Part shown: positions 1-13,330 of the stretch, piece after piece
Layout: every line of letters begins with the position of its first letter
Numbering within the stretch: position 1 is the first letter of the stretch
Source: Onthophagus taurus
Lineage: Eukaryota > Arthropoda > Insecta > Coleoptera > Scarabaeidae
Length of the DNA: 64,000 nt
Assembly: GCF_036711975.1 (NCBI RefSeq)
Contig: NC_091973.1
Coordinates: 3,844,001-3,908,000 of the forward strand
Reading direction: 5' to 3'
The notes under the pieces: model-generated
What the model was told of the DNA's origin: nothing
What the model saw: the letters and a program-made list of their open reading frames with translations, nothing else
The model's database searches: none
Program-made: the position numbers and the translations under genes

Positions 1-2635
1 TTTAAATAACATTTTGTGCCTATTTATGGATTATTTAATACATTTCCGTTATTCCCAATTATTTCGCATTAATTATTAAATCACAATTAAATGCGATGCT
101 GAGTGCAAAAACAAAAAGAACTTGAAATTTTTTATATTCGAATACATAATTTATTAAAACAGATAAGTTGAAGTACTTCAACTAATAAATAACACTATGA
201 AGTGGTTTATAGACATCATCACACTCAAGTAAATTAATTGTTTAAGCAAGGTTGTAATTAAAAATAAAAATTTAAATAAAAATCCCAACATATAACTTAT
301 ATAATCAATATTATTTAATTTAAAAAAAACCATATCAAAAAATAAAGATCAGGACCTCACCTAAATATCTAGATTTAGCAGCGTCGAGTACAAAAATCTT
401 AGATACACGATAAGAAATTGCTTACTCATTGTGTGATAAATCTTATGTAAAAATCTAACAGAACTTGACGTATCGATGGACTTATTATCGATAAACAATA
501 ACAAATTAAGGAAACCCGGGAATAATTTTACCTTAGAATTTCCACACGAACGAAACGGACGCTGCTACACAACTAAAACCGAATCAATGATTTTTTGTAA
601 AAAAATAACATGTACTGTTTGTAATTAAAATATCAGACGATCCGTGTAGCATAAACATTCCCTCCTCTTTTATTATCAAGTTTTACGTACACAATTTATT
701 ACTCATTACGCCTTCCGCCAACTATTAATTTAGCACCATCTGTGAAAAGGAAGTTGAAGTAACAGCGCATGTGCAAAGTATTAAAATAAAATTTTTTTGA
801 ACAGTATTGATTATTGAAATTTTCAAACTATTTTGTAACGCCAATCTCAACTTCGATCTTTCAAAACAAGAAAAAATTATTTTAGATAAGTTACATCTTC
901 GTTGGAGTCTAACTAATTGTAAGATAAGATAATGCTTAATGGTTCCAGATATTATTAAAACAAATAAATTTGATAATATATATATTTCATTGCCTAAATA
1001 TTAATTTGGCGCCAAAGTCTTACCGTGTAGCGGGCATCAATACCATGTAAAACGAGTTTAGTCGCTTCCCGCTAAAGATGTGAAATACGCGCGAAATGAC
1101 TTTAGTCGCTTCCAGCGCAAGATGTGTTAAAATACTATAATATGTAATGTTTTTGGGCAAAGTATAAAGTTTCCAAAAACATGAAACTGTGTTAATTTGT
1201 TTGGAATAGGGAAAATAAAACATCGTGAAATTCTATTAAATAAACCCTCTGATTTAATCTTAAAGTAATGTAATACATTCGCCTCTTGTTAAGCTTTTTT
1301 TTCTCTACAATATCCGTAATAATAATAACCAACACTACCGACGTGGAAAACACGTCCAACAATTGAGTCAACAATATTATGGCACTGGTTATAATATCAC
1401 CCGATTCTATAAGTACGTGTTAAAGTAACAAAGTTTTGGATGTTATGTACACTAGAGTAGTAAAAGTACGTGGATGGGGTATGGACCAGAAGAGCAGCCG
1501 GAGTTACACCGTTGACCTCCGGAGTGACCCGATAGCAGTACGAGGAGTTAGTCGGGACAGTTGGATCAGCAGAGTGGGTATTTTTTATCAGTCAGGGGCA
1601 CTCCGTCGACACGTGACTAGAGAAGTGAGAAGATAAAGAAGGTAAGACGAGCGGTTGACCTGAAGGCCGCGCGGTGACCGGACGCGCAGCCCTTTCGCTG
1701 CATCTCAACTGCTTTAAAGGTACTCAATCACAGTAGATTTTTGGGCGCCGGGGGGCGCCGACCCGAGACCAACATCCGCCGCTGTGTCCCACGAACGGAT
1801 GGTCGGCCCGATGCCCCCCTACACGTTCCTTATCGTAGATACGTATATAAATATGTTATATACATATTAGCTATGTATATTTTTGCGCGCCGCGTCGGCG
1901 CGTTTGACAATTCTCCCTCCGCAGTATCCTCACGGAGTCTTCCCCGCAGATCCGCACGCAACTCTCAGCGACCGGCCCTTATATATAACCTACACGATGA
2001 TAGAAAAGAGTTAACGTTATTTTGACCTGAAAAACGTTAAAGATTCGAAAAACTGAAAAGTGCGTAACAACAATTTGGGGTAATCCGATCGTTGAGAGCC
2101 GGGGTTGATCGCAAAGGAAGAAGGCACGGGCGAGGATACCGCGGATCCCGTATGAGTATCCATGAGCCGGCGTCGCGCTGTGAGCAAGCTCAATATATAC
2201 GAAAGTCTCTAACAACTATAGCTACGGTATCAATATTATTGTAATACTAAGGCACAGACCCAGCTCATTGCTTGTACGAGCGGAGGACGCCGCGAGGGGG
2301 CGCCGCCGGACGATAAGCGCAGTCGTGGAAGACAAGCACCGCTGGATAATCTACCCAACATAGGAACGGAATTGAAACTACGTGACCGACTCTGTCTCGA
2401 AGTCGACATGTACATCGAACGCGCGTCGATTATCGCAATTTCGACCTCGCCGATGGCGGCTGGAGCGTTTGCACAGCCTCGATTGGCACGGAGTCTATGA
2501 CTAAGACCTACGTTACGCCTACGCGCTACTTGAGCAGCCTCTACGAAACGAAGGAGAACCCAACGGAACCGTCACACGTAAAATCGGCAAGAAGCTGCAG
2601 GATCATAAGGCAGTCGAGTCGTTGTCCGAGAACTT
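1..2635. other. Region 3' of NFI; AT-rich then CpG-rich, no gene recognised
   Basis: Positions 1 to about 1430 are AT-rich and hold only short unconvincing frames. From about 1440 to 2635 the base composition turns GC- and CpG-rich. Because the NFI reading frame ends at 2636 on the minus strand, this stretch is likely NFI 3' UTR and/or regulatory DNA. No frame here resembles a known family or shows coherent splice structure. Confidence 0.4.
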
Positions 2636-5600
2636 TCAAGGCGACTTGGGTGTGGATAACTGTTCGTTATCGCGCTGGGCGTGTTCCAACGGATCCGTCG
2701 ACTGGAAGAACCTGTCGGCGTCGCAGATTAGGTTTGTACTGGTACAACATTGGGATACATGATCAGGTACCGACACCGGAACCGGAACGGGGCCGGACCC
2801 GGCGCCGTCTTCCATTAGGATAATGGCGCCGGGTTCGGCAGCGCCACCCGAACCGCCTCCGCCGCCGACCGGATGCGTGATCATCCCGAAATCCTCTTGG
2901 TCCAACGCAAAAAGCGGCGCGTTCCATCGGGCTATCGCGCTAGAACGCGGCGTACCCCTGGACGTCGTCACCCCTGGCGAGTACATACTGAGGTTGGTAG
3001 GGCTGATGACGCCAGACATCGCGCCCATCGTCGGGTAGCCGAAAAGCTGCAACAAACATCACCGTTAGACGTCGTGTCGCTCGACCAACAGTGCGCACAA
3101 CCAACATGTCCCGGCTGCCCGTGGAAGTGATTGAAGGACGAGTAATCCCGGCTCGGCGAATATGGACTACTGGTTGGCGCCACTCCCCTCTGCGATGGTG
3201 ATTTCCTCCTTTCGTGGCTACCGGGACTCAGAGGAGGCGAAGAACTTATCTCTGGCACTTCGTCCGCCGGCGATGCTTCACTTCCGGGAGGTGTTACACT
3301 CGCCGGAGGTGAATTTGTTCCCCCCATCGTAACATCTCCCGTTGACCTGATAATAGCCACGGGTCGCGCCATCGGTGGCAGCGGCGGTGGCGGTAGCATC
3401 GTCGACGGAAAGTACTGCGGCTTTGGACTTCTTGAAATATTTGTTTGCATCTGAAACATCGAGCGATTATTATCAATTCTTTAAAATCGCGCACAAGAGA
3501 GAGAAAAAGACACGGGCCGCGGTATTTACGCAACCCGTTCGTTTTATTAATAGAGTTTTTCTATTTTGGGAGCGCGAAATTTACTACGGCTTTCCCGGTT
3601 GCATTCGCCGGACGTGGCCTAAATATAAACAAACTCACCTGCGCCGTTTGCGAGGTGTTGTCCGTCTCCTGGCAAACGAAGGACACGAAGTCCGAGAGGG
3701 AGTCGTGACCATTCTCCGGATACTTGACTTGATTTTGATGTTGATGTTGATGCGTGTCAGGACTGTGCTGATAAAATAACGTGCTCGGACTCGCCGATTG
3801 TGAACTCGACGAAACCAACGTTGTATTTTGTGGCATCGCTACAAAAATGTTGAAATACAATTCATTCCGAGAAATATGAAAGCAATAAAAAAGGAGGAAA
3901 AGAAAATAAAATTTGTTAAAGTCGGAAAGAGTTGGTTTGGGGAAAATCGGCATTTCGAGTATGTCCCCAATGCGGGGGCATAAATCTCCAACTCCCCCAC
4001 CCTTCGCCGAGATTCCCCCCAATGCAGGACACCCTAAAATCCGGCGTTCCTGCAGTGCTCATGAATCTTTCCCTTATCGATTTTCTAATGTGACCGTCTA
4101 GACAAATAAATACAGTCTCCGTATGGAGAGAAAATTGAAACGAGAATGCGTATAAAATAAAAAAATATACTCACAATAGGCTGCCGAAACTACCATTGGA
4201 TCAACTGATCCGGCTCTATCTCCAACAACGGGACCCTGTTCACCGTAACTATTGCAATAATAAGCCGGATGTTCAACCTTCACGCTGTTGATGGTCGGTT
4301 GTGGATCCGTTAACTCGTGTAGAATCGACGCTGAAAGAACACGCAAGACTTACCATGGTGAAGGGCCTAAGGCTCGCATCAAGAAAAAAAGATAAGGTGC
4401 TTACATTTCGAGAGCTTCCAGAGTTCCTTCGACGAAAAGACCCCAGTTGCTAGAATTATATCGTTACATATCACTCCGTTGTACGGGTTGTGCGTATATC
4501 CTGTAACTACCAACCTCGTAAATAACAATAATGATTTCATTGAAAAACGACAACGAAAAAATATACTTTTTTGTAGCAAAAAAATAATAAAACTAACTAA
4601 AAAAACAAAGAAAATACCAAGAGAGACACGTACCCTTAGTCTTCCTCTCATCCTCCTTTTTATTGTTGTTGTTGTAACACACCCCACTTAGTATCTCTGA
4701 AAAAGACGAGAGAATGCTTTATTCTTTTCAAAGATCGTTAATCATTTCGATCTGTTTACGATTGACCGTTGTTTTTTTGAGAGGGAGAATGAAAATTGCA
4801 AACTCATCCACGAATTTGGTGATCTACTTTTGTATTATGATCGATTACTTAAACATGAGTTTAAGAATAGAAAAAATATATAACGGAAATGTTCCAATCA
4901 TCAAAAACCGGACAAATCGTAACAACGCAAACTAATCCCGGCGAGGAATAAAGTAGGGGTCTTAAGTGCGCATTTAGGAGATGCTAAAAATCTCATTAAA
5001 TTTATAGCAACCGTAGCAAAATTGGATGTGCTCCAACTAGCTAAAATCTTTTAATACTCGCGTGGTGCGAATAATTTCTAGAAAGATCTTTTTTAAGAAT
5101 GATGAAATAATAATAATAATTATAACAATCTTACCGTGACTATTGATGAAATTGGCTAAGTAAAGATCCAATTCTCTAACAGAAACGTTGATATGGTAGG
5201 GATTGACGCAAAGCCCCGGTTGGGAACAATCGGGGTTCTTCTCCAATCGTTCCCCGTCGGTGCTTTCCAAAGGGATAGCCTTGAAGAGGATTACCATGAC
5301 AAGATCTAGCCTCCAAACTTTGTCGGCTTGTCTCAAACAATCGATCCTCCTCATCTTCCCCTTTTGGTCAGGATTGGACAGGACGCAGACGGCTGGCCTT
5401 TTCCCGGTGATGCTCAGGACGAAGTCCTCCCTACACTCCTGGGTGATGTCCTTCCTCAGCTTCCCCAACAGCCTAGAAGCCCATTTCTGCTTCACCTCGG
5501 CGCTCTCATTCTGAAACCATTCGTGGGTCTCATCTCCCGGACGTTATCTCCAATTTTTTTTTGACGGATACCTGCAAAGCCTCCTTGCACTGGCGCTCCT

Positions 5601-5727
5601 CCTCTAGCGACATCCGCTTTTCATGTTTTTTGTAATACTTTCGCTTCGCTGCCTGCAGGTTGAACCATGTGTAAGAAAAAGACTTTACAAAAGGCAGTAG
5701 GGCCTCAATGAACGGGTGAAATTCGTC
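2636..5727 (-). CDS. NfI: Nuclear factor I (NFI/CTF) transcription factor, first coding exon missing
   Basis: Sequence-specific DNA-binding transcription factor of the CTF/NFI family, which binds TTGGC(N5)GCCAA as a dimer in the nucleus. Exons on the minus strand: 5572-5727, 5135-5510, 4405-4500, 4175-4330, 3639-3838, 3106-3450 and 2636-3046; phases agree throughout (579 codons plus stop). The first two encode the MH1-like DNA-binding domain ([41 protein letters not shown]). Later exons carry the family proline-rich region ([14 protein letters not shown]) and an insect-like tail ([11 protein letters not shown]). Two introns are very short: 5511-5571 (61 nt) and 3047-3105 (59 nt). The latter donor is weak (GTTGGT), so that junction is inferred. 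The acceptor before DEFHPF matches the vertebrate exon 1/2 boundary; the small exon encoding the N-terminus was not found. The exact C-terminus is uncertain. Confidence 0.93.
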
Positions 5728-7883
5728 CTGCAATCGAAAAACGTTTCGACGGCTTGTTAGAAGGATTCCAAATCGCGACCAATATCTTCTTACACAGGGA
5801 GTATAGAACAGAACGTTTAGAATAAAAGCGAGAAAACAAAAAACACACTGACCAGCTCGTACACACTTATTTACACAGATATTGGAGGGGCTGTGCAAGA
5901 AACGCGAATGCCGAGAGCTAAAAAAATAATTTCTTTTATATATATGAATATGTATCTTTTTCTTTTTTGGTTGATTAAGGAAAAATATGACTTGATTTAA
6001 TTTTAATAAAATAATTAATTTTTGAATAGATCTAAAAAGTCTAAAAAAGATAGAATTAAAAAATATTTCTAAAATACATTTAAAAATTGATAAAAAAAAA
6101 TGATAAGAAATAGATATAAAAAAAAAATAGATAATAATTTTCTTTACTTGTATTATATTTTCTGTTCCTGTCTCTGGGGGCTGATAGCGGATAGAACCTG
6201 TTACTTCAAACAAGAAATTGGTAAAGAAAATTTAAAATAGATCTTAGTACTTCCTGGAGGCGAAGCGGAATACGAAAACAAAACGGAAAATAAATAAATA
6301 AAAAAATGAGGGGTCGTCACTCTAGAATGCAAAAAACTTTTTACTTGTGGGGGGCTATTGGTCACGTAAAACTTCGCATGCACACAACGACTGCATCGCA
6401 CAGACCAGACGTGAATGAAAATGCATCGCAAACACTGCATTCGAATGCGTTTCCTGAGGTTCAACGAGGTTCAACCCGGGGTTCAAGTCCTCCGATACAT
6501 GTTCTGCAGTGTATGGATTGTTTTCCTTTTTTTCTTTAAAATTTTTTATTGTTACTTTCGACCCGGAATGCGGATATTTGCGAAAAAGGAACAAATCGAA
6601 GGAAAATTCTATAAACTTCTAAGAACTGTGCAATCTAAATAAAAAAAAACAATAAAAGAAAGAAGTCATTTTTTTAAGGATGTTAAGATTTTTGGTTAAC
6701 TTATTAATCGGAAATGAAAGTAAGCTTTGGGGCTACACTAGACATGCAAAAAAAGCAGCAATAATTTTATTTTCATTAATTTTATTTATTCGGTAATCGA
6801 AAATTTTAATTAGGTTCATGCAAAAAGCTTATAATTTATGGTTGTTTTCTTTAGGATTCGAATTTGGAAATGATTTTGGTAATGCATGGAAATGATGGTA
6901 TTAGTGATGCGGAACCCAAAGGTCACTTAATTATTTTTAGGTATTTTTATTTTGGAAAGGATTTTTGTAGAAAGAAGATAAATTTGAGTTGTTGATTGAA
7001 TATGTACGTGTATATAGAGTTAAAAAAGGTAGTTAGCGGAATCCGTAGCAGAGGACAAAAAGGATAAAAGCGTCGCTTTTAGCGTCCGGGTCCTGGTAAT
7101 CTGACAGCGGCCAACGTCGGCGTCGTTTTAGCAGACGCGGGGCTAGATGTTCGTCTTTAAATTCTTACTTATTTATACACGCGTATTTTTAGCCGCTAGC
7201 AAAGGATCGCTCGCTGCTCCTAGCGGCATAGTACCGCAGTGATAGCGATGGCACGGTAAAAACAGAAAGGGAACGATTACGGATAAGGGAAAAAGAAAAT
7301 TTGAAAGGAATGATGATGTTTTGAGATTAAAAGAAATAGAAGATAGATATAGGCACGGGCGGTGCAGCAACGCACAACGTTAAAACTTATAAAATAAAAA
7401 CTTAAAAACGTACAAAGTACAACGTACAACGATAAATAACGTACAAGAACCAACATCAAATTCAACACCAACGGCGGCTCGGGTGGAGGCGGCCGCGGGC
7501 GGCGTCCACCTTCGCCCCCGGACAGAAACACTCATGTTAATCATGTTAATTACATATCACGCCGCGAGGGGATCTAAGGAGGGTGTAGCATCGTTTAGGC
7601 ACCTGTCCTGTGGACGGGGTTTGAAGGTACGACGACACATCGGGCTCCACCATGCAGCTACGAAGGGTGTCGGGGATGAACATTCCTCAGGGTCACCGTT
7701 CGGCGACTGAAGACCGACCCTGTCCCATTACCAAACGGCCGTCCACCTGCGATTGATTTTCAACACTCTGCGCACTGCAGTCCCATCAACTCTCGCATCA
7801 TCGCCCTCCGCATCACACGTTATTTACACGCTTAACCCTTTTACGCGTTTACGCGATTTTTTACAACACCCTCTCTAGCTCTC

Positions 7884-7923
<40 letters not shown>

Positions 7924-8887
7924 ATCGCCTCCCCTAACCCTTTCCTCGCGACTGATCAACCGACAGACCTTCGTGTACTAAACTACGAGAACTCGTTGGT
8001 ATTCGAACGCGGCGTCAAGACGTTCCCGGACCCGATGTTGCGCCTTGGTTCGGCGTCGCGACGTCGTTATCTTTTAACTGAAACGAACGCTAATCGTCGT
8101 CGACGAGCACTAGCCGCACCATTTTTGTGTGTGTATATGTGCGTGTGTTATGTTCTTCGTGCCGAGCGTCTTCTGGAGGTACTGAAAACGTTTCGCCGCC
8201 CGGCGGAGAGCTTGCGCCTGCGACGCTGTGCGTCGACGCGCCGGACCGACGCCTAAACACCACACTCCACATCGCCTCCAATATAACTCCACAATATTTT
8301 TCCTTACAAATAATCCATCCTTTAAATTATTTATTTTATTAATTACATCAATATCAACTACATCCTTGTATTTTAAAAAATTTTTCGTTTTTAAAAAAAA
8401 TTTTAAAATAAACTCTTTTCAAAGTTAGTAAATTAAGTAGTATTTCTCAATAGAAACGTGTTTATGAACCGTTTATGTATATTAAACGATTTTTTTGTAA
8501 CCTTGGCGCTTATTACCCTTTGTTTTTTTGATTTCTTTATTAATCAATTTCTGCATCGATTAAAAATCATTACAAATTTTTTTTTGTAATTATTAAATTT
8601 ATGTTTCAGTTAAAAGGAAAATATTTGGGAAAAGAAATAAAAAGAGATAGATAATAGAGAGCCGAACATAGCCGGACCTTGTTTATTTAGAACGTAATAT
8701 CCAAGCTTAACGATCACAATTCCGATGGATGAGCCGCCGGAGACCGTATCGCGGGTTTATTTATAATTTCTCATTGCTGCGACCAGGTGTCGTCTATAAT
8801 TGGATTACAAACTGCGGGCTTTACCGGCGACGGGCGTCTCGACGCTCGGGGTCGCTAATTAATCGGAGCGTTGTGCACACGCGCGAA
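5728..8887. other. NFI intron 1/upstream region and HisCl1 3' flank
   Basis: No coding exon could be supported here. The segment should hold the missing NFI start exon and probably its promoter. Positions 5900-7050 are AT-rich. About 7050-8270 is a GC/CpG-rich island containing a CT microsatellite, a plausible promoter. From 8280 to about 8690 it is AT-rich again, and 8700-8887 is moderately GC-rich and probably HisCl1 3' UTR. Confidence 0.4.
7890..7919. repeat. (CT)n microsatellite
   Basis: About 15 uninterrupted CT dinucleotides on the plus strand (GA on the minus strand), inside a GC-rich island. Read on the NFI strand this is a GAGA tract, which is common at insect promoters; that function is inference only. 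Confidence 0.8.
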
Positions 8888-10904
8888 TCAGAGGAACGTC
8901 GTCCAGTAAACCACATTCAGGATTAAGAATGAAAACGGAAAGAAAAACCTCGAAAATTGATCGATGCACAATGCTATACTCCTACCATTGCAGAATGTCA
9001 TATATTGTGGTTGACTCACCATACTATAACGCGTATGCTCTATATCTGGCTAAAAAAAATCAAAAAATTATATATATACAGTGTGTTTATTAATTATCGT
9101 ACATCGTACCCAACGTCATCATTGCAAGTATGCAACCAACATCACAGTATTTATTTTATAACACGCGATTTGCGACATTGGTTGCATACTTGCAATATGC
9201 AGGGTGTTTCATAATATAGAACTTCAGAATGTGATAGCTTGTCCGAAAATTTAAAAAAAAGTTTCTATCAACTTAGGTCATCAACAAGGTGTTGAAATTT
9301 AATAAAAAAATCGTTTTTTGTGAATATCCCCAGAATTCTACTCATAATAAGCAAAGTTTTGTGCGAGGTCAATTTTTTGAAATAAAAATTTTATTTTACA
9401 ATTAAACAAAATGTATGTAAACGTTAGAACAAGTAACAAAAGCAAGCGTTCCCATCCTGAAGTCCTGCGCATATATTATAAAATGCAATATTTTTCAGCA
9501 TAAAATTTTTTTACCTTATATTCATTTATATCAGAATGTAAATCTTCATCAGAATACCCTTTCATAGCTTTAGTAGCAACGGGGCCCATATAATTATTAA
9601 CAACCGCAAATTCCATTAAAGATAAAAAAACAAAAACCGAGCAACTCGACATCCAAACATCCACGGCTTTAACATAAGAAACCGGCGGTAAAGATTGCTG
9701 AGATTGAGTGTTTTGAGTGGCCAGCGTCAATAACGATGTAACCCCCAAAGTAACTCTCGCCGGGATCGCTTCCGGTTTGATCCAAAACGATATCCAAGAC
9801 ATCACGACAATCAAAGCCGACGGGATATACGTGTGGAAAAGGTGATAACCCAATCTTCTACGTAGCGTAAAAACCACGGCTAAACACGTAAAATTTCCTG
9901 TTGAGTATTGTATGGTGCAATCGCTGGTGTGATTATTTGCTATATCTAATTGAGGCAGTTCAATTTCGTCGTTTACAACTAAAGGATCGGTTAAATTCCA
10001 TATAAACACCAAATCTTGTACTGTATGAGACACTACGACAAAAAAAATAACTCAAAAATTAACAAAATTAATTATTTCCTTACAACTTTCAATCATCATC
10101 GTACAAACTTGCGTATCATGAGGATAAGATTCAAATTTCATTGCGCATGATAAAACGAGAGTTAACCTTAAAAAATAAGCAAATCATAAACACATTTATT
10201 AAATTTTTTTTAAAATACTTAGACATATAAAGTAACGTCTTGTCATGATACAACCATAAATAATGATTAGGGATTGTCATTTCATGAAATGTAACACTTT
10301 TGGCGTTTTTAAAGAAACAATCGGGTCTCCAAATATTATGGAGCCAATCTACATCCAAAATTCTATATTCCTCGCTCATATTCTCAGGTAGTCTTAATCG
10401 AGGGTCCCTCCAACTTTGTGCAAGAAAAATATCGGTGACGTATGTCTATAAAATAGGCAACGTTTAATTTCCTTTTTAACCGAATTTCATTTTAATAGGA
10501 AAATGATTTGTTGAAAGGATTAGAGTACCGAATTTGAAAGGATTCACACTTGCCATTGATTCCTCATTGATCGAGTCCAAGGACAAAACTGTAACATGGA
10601 AGTAGACGATCGTTGGTTGACCTTGGAATTTCGGTGCGCGATTTTTATCGTACATTTTCGGTTTTAAAGGGAGAATATCGCGCAAAGACAAACTAACTTC
10701 TTCCCTAAGAAACGATTTTTCTTTCAAAATTGACGTATTCCCCGGACTTCCGCTACAATGGGGACTACTATTTGCCCAAAAAAAAAATTTATTTCTATAC
10801 TCCGTTTCTATAAATTTTCACTAAACTTACTTATGATTGTGATTATGATGCGGTGCTTTACACTCAGCGGTTGTTAGAAAAACGAGAAAAAGAAATATAA
10901 ACAT
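8888..10904 (-). CDS. HisCl1: Histamine-gated chloride channel subunit (HisCl1-like), complete
   Basis: Cys-loop ligand-gated anion channel of the insect histamine receptor family, used at photoreceptor synapses. Minus-strand exons: 10831-10904 (start and signal peptide MFIFLFLVFLTTAEC), 10554-10767, 10219-10445, 10084-10166, 9515-10032, 8888-9049; total 425 codons plus stop, close to the Drosophila HisCl1 length as I recall it. Seen directly: Cys-loop (C-x13-C around YPHDT), second disulfide pair ending STGNFTC, M1 after RRRLGYHLFHTYIP, the anion-channel PAR motif before M2 (PARVTLGVTSLLTLATQ), M3 (SSCSVFVFLSLMEFAVVNN) and M4 in the last exon (FSRFFFPFSFLILNVVYW). Exon 2 ends at ATG followed by GCAAGT, i.e. 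a GC-AG intron. HisCl1 is preferred over ort from the length and the C-terminal PQY-TFC segment; ort is not fully excluded. Confidence 0.93.
9121..9196. repeat. Perfect 19-bp inverted repeat in last HisCl1 intron
   Basis: Positions 9121-9139 and 9178-9196 are exact reverse complements (arm core TTGCAAGTATGCAACCAA) separated by 38 bases. It lies within the intron 9050-9514. It may be the internal part of a small transposon remnant, since a CAGGGTGTTT-type sequence follows at about 9200. Confidence 0.75.
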
Positions 10905-11359
10905 TGCGAATTATTTTAAATTAAGTTTTTTTGAATTTTTATTACTTCGATTAAAAATGACTGAAATGTCGCGTAACACTCTCAGAGTACTACTGGAGCT
11001 ATTTTATAGCGAACTACCTCGTTCCTCTGCTCTCTTACGTTTAATTTAATTACTATATAATAGGCTTAGAATAATAGAAGATAGAATCTCTGTAAACAAT
11101 GGAGTTAATGTTTTGTTTTTGGAATTTTTTATATTTATTTATAAATAAAAAATTGTTTGTTAATTAATTTGTTCATTTTTTTTAATAACACAACTACTAA
11201 TAATATATGATGCGCATTATCAACATAGTTTTCATTAAATATCTGGTGCGATCTGCTTTTTAGTTATTATTTTCATAAATCTCCCTCTTAGAATTTCATC
11301 TGTTATTCTGATCAATAGTTGTTGAGAATTAATTAAGAGATTTCAAAACTGAACTCCGA
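10905..11359. other. HisCl1 upstream region
   Basis: AT-rich DNA directly upstream of the HisCl1 start codon. It presumably holds the 5' UTR and promoter. No motif or repeat was recognised before the satellite array begins. Confidence 0.3.
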
Positions 11360-12735
11360 GTGCACTCCGTATTCAAACGATTAAAGCAGCTGACCTTGCG
11401 GCTAAATCATATTCCCCGCCTTAAGTTTAGCCGAAGTTGCTTGCGGCCGAGGAGCTACAATACTGTATCAACCCCAACATGGTTAAGAACACACTACATA
11501 AATTCTTTGTATTCAAGTTTAGCCGAGGTCGCTTGCGGGCGAGGCTCTATATCAATCCCAACTTAGTTAATAAGATATATTATATAAATTCTTTGACTTC
11601 AAGTTTGGCCGAGGTCGCTTGCGGGCGAGGCCCTACATCATTCCAACCTTGTTAATAACATATATTATATAAATTCTTGGTCTTCAAGTTTAGCCGAGGT
11701 CGCTTGCGGGCGAGGCTCTATATCAATCCCAACTTAGTTAATAAGATATATTATATAAATTCTTTGACTTCAAGTTTGGCCGAGGTCGCTTGCGGGCGAG
11801 GCCCTACATCTTCCCAGCCTTGTTAATAACATATATTATATAAATTCTTGGTCTTCAAGTTTAGCCGAGGTCGCTTGCGGGCGAGGCTCTATATCAATCC
11901 CAACTTAGTTAATAAGATATATTATATAAATTCTTTGACTTCAAGTTTGGCCGAGGTCGCTTGCGGGCGAGGCCCTACATCATTCCAAAATTGTTAATAA
12001 CATATATTATATAAATTCTTGGTCTTCAAGTTTAGCCGAGGTCGCTTGCGGGCGAGGCTCTATATCAATCCCAACTTAGTTAATAAAATATATTGTATAA
12101 ATTCTTTGACTTCAAGTTTGGCCGAGGTCGCTTGCGGGCGAGGCCCTACATCATTCCAACCTTGTTAATAACATATATTATATAAATTCTTGGTCTTCAA
12201 GTTTAGCCGAGGTCGCTTGCGGGCGAGGCTCTATATCAATCCCAACTTAGTTAATAAGATATATTATATAAATTCTTTGACTTCAAGTTTGGCCGAGGTC
12301 GCTTGCGGGCGAGGCCCTACATCATTCCAAAATTGTTAATAACATATATTATATAAATTCTTGGTCTTCAAGTTTAGCCGAGGTCGCTTGCGGGCGAGGC
12401 TCTATATCAATCCCAACTTAGTTAATAAAATATATTGTATAAATTCTTTGACTTCAAGTTTGGCCGAGGTCGCTTGCGGGCGAGGCCCTACATCATTCCA
12501 ACCTTGTTAATAACATATATTATATAAATTCTTGGTCTTCAAGTTTAGCCGAGGTCGCTTGCGGGCGAGGCTCTATATCAATCCCAACTTAGTTAATAAG
12601 ATATATTATATAAATTCTTTGACTTCAAGTTTGGCCGAGGTCGCTTGCGGGCGAGGCCCTACATCATTCCAACCTTGTTAATAACATATACTATATAAAT
12701 TTTTTGTCTTCAAGTTTAGCCGAGGTCGCTTATAA
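11360..12735. repeat. 171-bp dimeric satellite array with GC-rich core
   Basis: Tandem array of two alternating ~85/86-bp monomers. One type reads AGTTTAGCCGAGG...GAGGCTCTATATC, the other AGTTTGGCCGAGG...GAGGCCCTACATC. A-type monomers begin at 11521, 11692, 11863, 12034, 12205, 12376, 12547 and 12718, a strict 171-bp spacing. Every monomer carries the same GC-rich core (GCCGAGGTCGCTTGCGGG and a following CGAGGC) in AT-rich DNA. The array decays at the left edge (11360-11500), and degenerate monomers continue to about 12930. Reading frames through it are by-products of the core lacking stops. Confidence 0.95.
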
Positions 12736-13167
12736 TTAATACCACATCAATCCTCTGTATATCCCTGTAATATGTGTTAATCCGTTTTGGATCGTTCTCT
12801 TCTGCAAGCAACCTCGGTTTCATTAAGCAAAATCTTCTGGTTTTGCATTTAGCCGACATCGCTTTTTAAAACCAAACGACCTCAGCTTAATCATAGATTC
12901 ACCATTCCAAGTATAGCCGAGGTTGCATACATACGACATGCCATGTTGTCACTGAAACGTCAAGGTAACATAGATTAACATATTATTCCCAAAGAAGTCT
13001 CACAAAAAATGTTAATATTAATATTTCCAAATTTCGATAATGAATTCTCGAAACCACTCGAAATCAAACACTGGGATTAGAAATTCTACTCGTGAATGAG
13101 AGACGATGTAATAATGAAAGTTTCAAAATAACCTTTAATTTAGATGTAACATATTTAAAAATCCGAA

Positions 13168-13176
13168 GCGCCATCT
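13168..13176 (-). promoter_or_regulatory. AGATGGCGC element upstream of JMJD6, copy 1
   Basis: Plus strand reads GCGCCATCT followed by ATTGA. Its mirror copy lies at 13322-13330, giving a 14-base inverted match (GCGCCATCTATTGA). The nonamer fits the AG(A/G)(T/G)GGCGC consensus I know for Drosophila CTCF and overlaps a YY1/Pho-type core; binding is inference. Confidence 0.4.
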
Positions 13177-13321
13177 ATTGACTTCTCATGACTTTGTAAT
13201 AAATATTTTTAATTGAAACTTGTTGATGTTTACTTTATTATTTGATAAAAAATGGATTAATTTTAACCTCAATTAATATTAATAATCAAAGAAAACTTAG
13301 TTCTTTAGTATTTTTTTCAAT

Positions 13322-13330
13322 AGATGGCGC
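13322..13330 (+). promoter_or_regulatory. AGATGGCGC element upstream of JMJD6, copy 2
   Basis: Plus strand reads CAATAGATGGCGCTGC. It is the inverted partner of the copy at 13168-13176 and lies about 450 bp upstream of the JMJD6 start codon. Confidence 0.4.

Noticed and set aside
1436-2025. Two plus-strand frames in the CpG-rich stretch
   Set aside because: Low-complexity composition, no family resemblance, and they lie where NFI 3' UTR or regulatory DNA is expected.
2823-3130. Plus-strand frames rich in proline
   Set aside because: Antisense shadows of the NFI C-terminal exons.
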